Position numbers and translations under genes: made by a program | The notes under the pieces: model-generated | The model's input: the letters and a program-made list of their open reading frames with translations, nothing else | What the model was told of the DNA's origin: nothing | Databases searched by the model: none | Origin: Sphingomonas sp. Root720 | GTDB lineage: Bacteria; Pseudomonadota; Alphaproteobacteria; Sphingomonadales; Sphingomonadaceae | Direction of reading: 5' to 3' | DNA: 64,000 nt | NCBI RefSeq assembly: GCF_001428605.1 | Contig: NZ_LMID01000013.1 | Span: 39,345 to 103,344 of the forward strand | In this document: one piece after another, positions 59,987 to 64,000 of the stretch | Numbering within the stretch: the stretch's first letter is position 1 | Layout: each line of letters opens with the position of its first letter

Positions 59987-61159
59987 ATGAACGCCCATGC
60001 AGCGCCGGGGAGGCGCACCCTCAGGCAACTGAGGCAAGACATTCATCAGCATCCCGAGCTCGGTTTTCAGGAGCATCGCACGGCTGCGCTGATCGTCAAC
60101 GAATTGCGCGCGGCCGGTGTCGAGAACATCCATGAAGGAGTCGGCGGAACGGGTATCGTCGCGCTGATCCGCAAGGGACGCTCGCAGCGCTCGATCGGTA
60201 TCCGCGCCGACATGGATGCGCTGCCGCTCAACGATGCAAAGGCGAGCGCGCATCGCTCGCGCCATACCGGCAGGATGCATGGCTGTGGCCATGACGGGCA
60301 TAGCGCGATCCTGATCGGCGCCGCCCGCGAACTGGTCGATACGCCATTCGACGGCACGGTCGCGCTGATCTTCCAGCCGGCCGAAGAAGGCCTCGGCGGC
60401 GCCATGTCGATGATCGACGACGGCCTGTTCGATCGCTTCCAGATCGACCAGGTCTACGCCCTGCACAACTGGCCCGGCCTGCCGCTGGGCAAGGTTGCCA
60501 TCCGCTGCGGCGCGATGATGTCCGCCGTCGATCGTTTCGATATCACGATCCTCGGCAAGGGAGGCCATGCCGCCCAGCCGCATATCACGATCGATCCCAT
60601 TCCCGTCGCGGCGCAGCTCGTCGGGCAGTTGCAGACGATCGTCAGCCGCTCCTGCGATCCGACCGACGCGACGGTGCTGAGCGTGACGCGGATCGACGCC
60701 GGCACCGCCTACAACGTCATCCCCGACACCGCGCTCATCCAGGGCACCGTCCGCACCATATCGGCCGACTCCCGGCGGCGCGTCGAACAGCAGTTGCGCA
60801 TGATGGCGACGTCGGTCGCGGTCGCCTCGGGCGCGCGGTGCGAGATCAGCTATCATCGCGGCACCCCGCCGACGATCAACAGCCTGGTCGAGACCGACAT
60901 GCTGCGCACCGCCGCGCAGGACGCGTTCGGCGTCGATAATGTCGAGGAGCTCTCCACCCCCAGCCTGGCCGGGGAGGATTTCGCCTGCTTCCTCGAACGG
61001 CGGCCGGGGGCGTTCATCCGGCTGGGCAACGGCACCGACGGCGCCGCGCTGCACAGCCCCCATTATGACTTCAACGACGACGCGATCGACATCGGCGTCC
61101 GGCTCTGGACCACGCTCGCCCGGCACGCCCTCCCGGTGTCGGGCCGATCGGAGGCATGA
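59987..61159 (+). CDS. M20-family amidohydrolase
   Basis: The 390-residue protein resembles hippurate hydrolase-like and N-acyl-amino-acid amidohydrolases: HQHPELGFQEHRTA, GIRADMDALPL, GCGHDGHSAILIGAA, FQPAEEGLGGA and a late AGEDFACFLE. Metal ligands are in place. It heads an operon with sarcosine oxidase genes and may remove an acyl or aminoacyl group from the amino-acid substrate. Confidence 0.92.
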   Translation: MNAHAAPGRRTLRQLRQDIHQHPELGFQEHRTAALIVNELRAAGVENIHEGVGGTGIVALIRKGRSQRSIGIRADMDALPLNDAKASAHRSRHTGRMHGCGHDGHSAILIGAARELVDTPFDGTVALIFQPAEEGLGGAMSMIDDGLFDRFQIDQVYALHNWPGLPLGKVAIRCGAMMSAVDRFDITILGKGGHAAQPHITIDPIPVAAQLVGQLQTIVSRSCDPTDATVLSVTRIDAGTAYNVIPDTALIQGTVRTISADSRRRVEQQLRMMATSVAVASGARCEISYHRGTPPTINSLVETDMLRTAAQDAFGVDNVEELSTPSLAGEDFACFLERRPGAFIRLGNGTDGAALHSPHYDFNDDAIDIGVRLWTTLARHALPVSGRSEA

Positions 61160-62409
61160 CGATGCGCTATTCCGCCCTCAGCCTCGTCCGCGACGCGATC
61201 TTCGGATCGTCCGAACGCCCCGCCTGGCGCGACGCCGCGCCGCGGGATTCCTATGACGCGGTCGTCATCGGCGGCGGTGGCCATGGCCTCGCCACCGCCT
61301 ATTTTCTCGCCAGCAATTATGGTCTGCGCAACGTCGCCCTGCTCGAAAAGAGCTGGATCGGGTCGGGCAATGTCGGCCGCAACACGACGATCATCCGCTC
61401 CAACTATCTGCTCCCGGCCAATGGCCGCTTCTACGAAAGCGCGCTGAAGCTCTGGGAGACGATGGAGCGCGACCTCAACTTCAACACCATGGTCAGCCAG
61501 CGCGGTTTCCTGGGCCTGTGCCACAGCGAGGCCCAACTCAACGCCTTTGCCCGGCGCGGCAATGCGATGCGGCTGATGGGGGTCGACGCCGAACTGCTGA
61601 ACGCGGCGCAGATCCGCAGGATGCATCCCTATCTCGACTTCGACAATGCCCGCTTCCCGATCCTGGGCGGCCTGCTGCAACGGCGCGGCGGCACCGCCCG
61701 CCATGATGCCGTCGCCTGGGGCTATGCGCGCGCCGCCGATCGCGCGGGCGTCGACATCATCCAGAATTGCGAGGTCACCGGCTTCGACATCCGCGACGGC
61801 CGGCTGGCCGGCATCCACAGCAGCCGTGGCTTCATCAAGACGGCGAAAGCCGGCATCGCGGTGGCGGGGCGCAGTTCGATCCTTGCCGAACGCGCCGGCT
61901 TCCGCCTGCCGATCGAAAGCCATGTCCTGCAGGCCTGCGTCTCGGAAGCGATCAAACCGCTGGTCGACAATGTCATCTCCTTCGGCGCCGGCCATTTCTA
62001 CATCAGCCAGTCGGACAAGGGCGGACTGGTCTTCGGCGGCGGCATCGACGGCTATAATTCCTACGCCGCGCGCGGAAATCTGCCGGTGATTGAAGATGTC
62101 TGCGAGGCCGCGATGGCCCTGATGCCGATGCTCGGACGGCTGCGCATGCTGCGCAACTGGGGCGGCATCATGGACATGTCGATGGACGGATCGCCGATCA
62201 TCGACCGGTCCCCGATCGACGGCCTCTATGTCAACGCCGGCTGGTGCTATGGCGGGTTCAAGGCGACGCCGGCATCCGGCCTTTGCTTCGCGCATCTGCT
62301 GGCGCGGGACGAACCCCATCCCGATGCCGCCGCCTTCCGGCTGGACCGCTTCACCCGCGGTCATCTCATCGACGAAAAGGGCGCCGGCGCGCAGCCCAAT
62401 CTCCATTGA
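61156..62409 (+). CDS. soxB: Sarcosine oxidase subunit beta
   Basis: The 417-residue subunit carries the FAD site (VVIGGGGHGLATAYFLA, about residues 37-53) and the SoxB-typical EKSWIGSGNVGRNTTIIRSNYLLP, in which a residue binds FMN covalently in heterotetramers. It oxidises N-methylglycine-like amino acids. Its ATG overlaps the M20 stop (ATGA). Confidence 0.95.
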   Translation: MTMRYSALSLVRDAIFGSSERPAWRDAAPRDSYDAVVIGGGGHGLATAYFLASNYGLRNVALLEKSWIGSGNVGRNTTIIRSNYLLPANGRFYESALKLWETMERDLNFNTMVSQRGFLGLCHSEAQLNAFARRGNAMRLMGVDAELLNAAQIRRMHPYLDFDNARFPILGGLLQRRGGTARHDAVAWGYARAADRAGVDIIQNCEVTGFDIRDGRLAGIHSSRGFIKTAKAGIAVAGRSSILAERAGFRLPIESHVLQACVSEAIKPLVDNVISFGAGHFYISQSDKGGLVFGGGIDGYNSYAARGNLPVIEDVCEAAMALMPMLGRLRMLRNWGGIMDMSMDGSPIIDRSPIDGLYVNAGWCYGGFKATPASGLCFAHLLARDEPHPDAAAFRLDRFTRGHLIDEKGAGAQPNLH

Positions 62410-62466
62410 GGCCATCTCCGCCGGGGCTATCCCCTCGGCGGCGCGCCAACACAGGACGATCGATCC

Positions 62467-62757
62467 ATGGTTATCAACTGCCCCTATTGCGGCCCGCGCA
62501 GCAGCCAGGAGTTCCGCTATCGCGGTGACGCCACGCGGCAGCGGCCCGACACCACGGTCGCCACGGCCGAAGAGGTCGCCGACCATCTCTATCTGCGCGA
62601 CAATCCCTGCGGGGAGCATCGCGAACACTGGTTCCACGCGATGGGCTGCCGCAGCTGGCTCGTCGTCGTGCGCGACACGCTGACCCACGCCATCGCGTCG
62701 GTCGCGCCGGCCCGCACCGCCGCCGTCGCCGACAGCCGCGCGGAGACCGTCGCGTGA
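62467..62757 (+). CDS. soxD: Sarcosine oxidase subunit delta
   Basis: The 96-residue subunit binds zinc in the heterotetramer; CPYC (residues 5-8), a later histidine and CGEHREHWFHAMGCRSWL are conserved. It lies between soxB and soxA in the common order and overlaps soxA by 4 nt (GTGA). Confidence 0.93.
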   Translation: MVINCPYCGPRSSQEFRYRGDATRQRPDTTVATAEEVADHLYLRDNPCGEHREHWFHAMGCRSWLVVVRDTLTHAIASVAPARTAAVADSRAETVA

Positions 62758-64000
62758 CCGATCGCCTCGCCACCGGCAACGCCGCGATCGACCGCTCGCG
62801 ACCGATCCGCTTCTCCTTCGACGGCAAGGCGATGACGGGCTTCGCCGGCGACACCCTGGCCTCGGCCCTGCTGGCCAACGGGGTGCGGCTGGTCGGCCGG
62901 TCGTTCAAATATCATCGCCCGCGCGGTATCTTCTCGGCCGGTGCCGAGGAGCCAAATGCACTGGTCGAACTCGGCCACGGCGCGCGGCGCGAGCCCAACA
63001 GCAAGGCGACGACCGTCGAACTGGTCGACGGCCTCGAAGCCTGGAGCCAGAACCGCTTCCCGTCGCTCAGGCTCGACCTGCTCAGCGTCAATTCGCTGCT
63101 CTCGCCATTCCTGAAGGCCGGCTTCTACTACAAGACCTTCATGTGGCCGGCGGCGTTCTGGGAAAAGCTGTACGAACCCGCCATCCGCCGCGCCGCCGGC
63201 CTCGGCCGCGCCGCCGGCCAACCCGATCCCGATCATTATGACAAGGGCAACGCCTTTTGCGACCTGCTCGTGATCGGCGGTGGGCCCGCGGGCATGGCGG
63301 CGGCTCTGGCCGCCGCCGACGCCGGCCAGCGCGTGCTGCTGTGCGAAAGCGACTTCCTGCTGGGCGCCAGCCTGCGCGGCAGAGATGGTGCGATCGATGG
63401 CGGCGACGCCGCCGACTGGCTCGGAACAGCCGCCCGACGGATCGCCGATCATCCCAACATCACCCTGATGCTGCGCACGACGATGTTCGCAGTCTACGAT
63501 CATAGCGTCTTCGCCGCGGTCGAGCAATCTGCCCCCGGCGATGCCGACGCGCCGCGGCAACGCGTGTGGCGGATCGTCACGGAACGCTCGATCCTGGCCA
63601 CCGGCGCGATCGAACGGCCGATGCTGTTCGACGGGAACGACCTGCCCGGTGTGATGCTCGCGGGCGCCGTCGCGACCTATGCGACGCGCTTCGGCGTCCA
63701 GGCAGGGCAGCGGATCGCCTTCGCGGTCGACAATGATGCGGGATGGGAAAGCGCCGCCGACGCCGCCCGTGCCGGCGCGCATATCGTCGCCATCATCGAT
63801 CGCCGCCCCGGCCTTTCCGCGCGCGCGGAGGAGATCGCGCCCCAGCTGAACATCGTCATCCATCTCGGCGCGACGGTGCGACGCGGCCATGGCGGACGCA
63901 GCTTGAAGGCCGTCACCATCGCCGGTGCGGATGGCAAGGCGACGCGCCTGGCCATCGACTGCCTCGCGGTGTCGGGGGGCTGGAACCCCAATATCGGCAT
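62754..64000 (+). CDS. soxA: Sarcosine oxidase subunit alpha, 5' part
   Basis: The frame opens with GTG at 62754 and runs past the window edge with no stop; 415 full codons are visible. The N-terminal [2Fe-2S]-like ferredoxin fold (FDGKAMTGFAGDTLASALLANGVRL, GRSFKYHRPRGI) and the NAD/FAD site LLVIGGGPAGMAAALAAADAG (about residue 172) match SoxA. The C-terminal THF-binding aminomethyltransferase domain must lie beyond the window, probably followed by soxG. Confidence 0.94.
   Translation, partial: MTDRLATGNAAIDRSRPIRFSFDGKAMTGFAGDTLASALLANGVRLVGRSFKYHRPRGIFSAGAEEPNALVELGHGARREPNSKATTVELVDGLEAWSQNRFPSLRLDLLSVNSLLSPFLKAGFYYKTFMWPAAFWEKLYEPAIRRAAGLGRAAGQPDPDHYDKGNAFCDLLVIGGGPAGMAAALAAADAGQRVLLCESDFLLGASLRGRDGAIDGGDAADWLGTAARRIADHPNITLMLRTTMFAVYDHSVFAAVEQSAPGDADAPRQRVWRIVTERSILATGAIERPMLFDGNDLPGVMLAGAVATYATRFGVQAGQRIAFAVDNDAGWESAADAARAGAHIVAIIDRRPGLSARAEEIAPQLNIVIHLGATVRRGHGGRSLKAVTIAGADGKATRLAIDCLAVSGGWNPNIG

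Overview
The window is high-GC chromosomal DNA from an alphaproteobacterium, most likely a sphingomonad (Sphingomonadales). The evidence is an FADH2-type TrmFO, an alpha-type ClpS, a PHA synthase/phasin pair, an OmpA-like porin with a polyproline linker, two large TonB receptors, a TPR-sulfotransferase beside a TonB receptor, and two good EcfG-type (GGAAC-N16/17-CGTT) stress promoters. Species cannot be fixed from the sequence alone. I see no insertion sequence, integrase, CRISPR array or rRNA. The only RNA gene I can support is one tRNA-Thr(TGT).

From 1 to about 28.1 kb the content is ordinary chromosome with short transcription units on both strands. It includes an OmpA-like porin with its terminator, a SOUL protein, a trans-sulfuration enzyme, hemerythrin, murA, clpS, phaP and phaC, alaC, a cluster of lipoprotein and envelope hypotheticals, extensin-like and LOG proteins, PEBP, a YcaQ-type glycosylase, trmFO, a GT4 glycosyltransferase, an NfeR-like PadR regulator with DUF2218, and rarA. 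Two small items stand out. One is an 18-codon micro-ORF at 14367-14423 (minus) with a 14-nt Shine-Dalgarno complementary to the whole 16S tail and its own terminator. The other is the phasin leader, which has an EcfG promoter followed by two inverted copies of a 17-bp TGC-N3-GCA operator.

From 28.1 to 30.9 kb, after the tRNA, an Lrp/AsnC regulator faces an ornithine cyclodeaminase-arginase operon that would turn arginine into proline. Its shared promoter region carries TTGCCA/TGGCAA repeats.

From 31.4 to 64 kb lies an accessory catabolic block of tightly overlapping operons. (a) On the minus strand, 39422 to 31455: POT peptide transporter, MocR regulator, HyuA, HyuB and an MFS transporter. 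(b) On the plus strand: M28 peptidase, TonB receptor and TPR-sulfotransferase. (c) On the minus strand, 54570 to 45837: TonB receptor, MFS, gamma-glutamyltransferase-like enzyme, amidase, an internally deleted LysR and an M19 dipeptidase. (d) On the plus strand: an XRE-cupin regulator. (e) On the minus strand, 59850 to 55491: methionine-gamma-lyase-like enzyme, enoyl-CoA hydratase, class III CoA transferase, MDO-type thiol dioxygenase and GST. (f) On the plus strand, from 59987: M20 amidohydrolase, then soxB, soxD and soxA, with soxA running off the window.

A 17-nt sequence with palindromic arms (AGTCA-AG-TGACT) occurs exactly twice. One copy lies between operon c and the XRE-cupin gene, and the other, inverted, lies between operons e and f. 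I infer that c, d, e and f form one regulon controlled by the XRE-cupin protein. Its job would be to import and dismantle an amide- or gamma-glutamyl-linked sulfur amino-acid compound, with a C-S lyase, a thiol dioxygenase, CoA activation and an N-methyl-amino-acid oxidase. The substrate is not known. This regulon is the best candidate in the window for an undescribed system.
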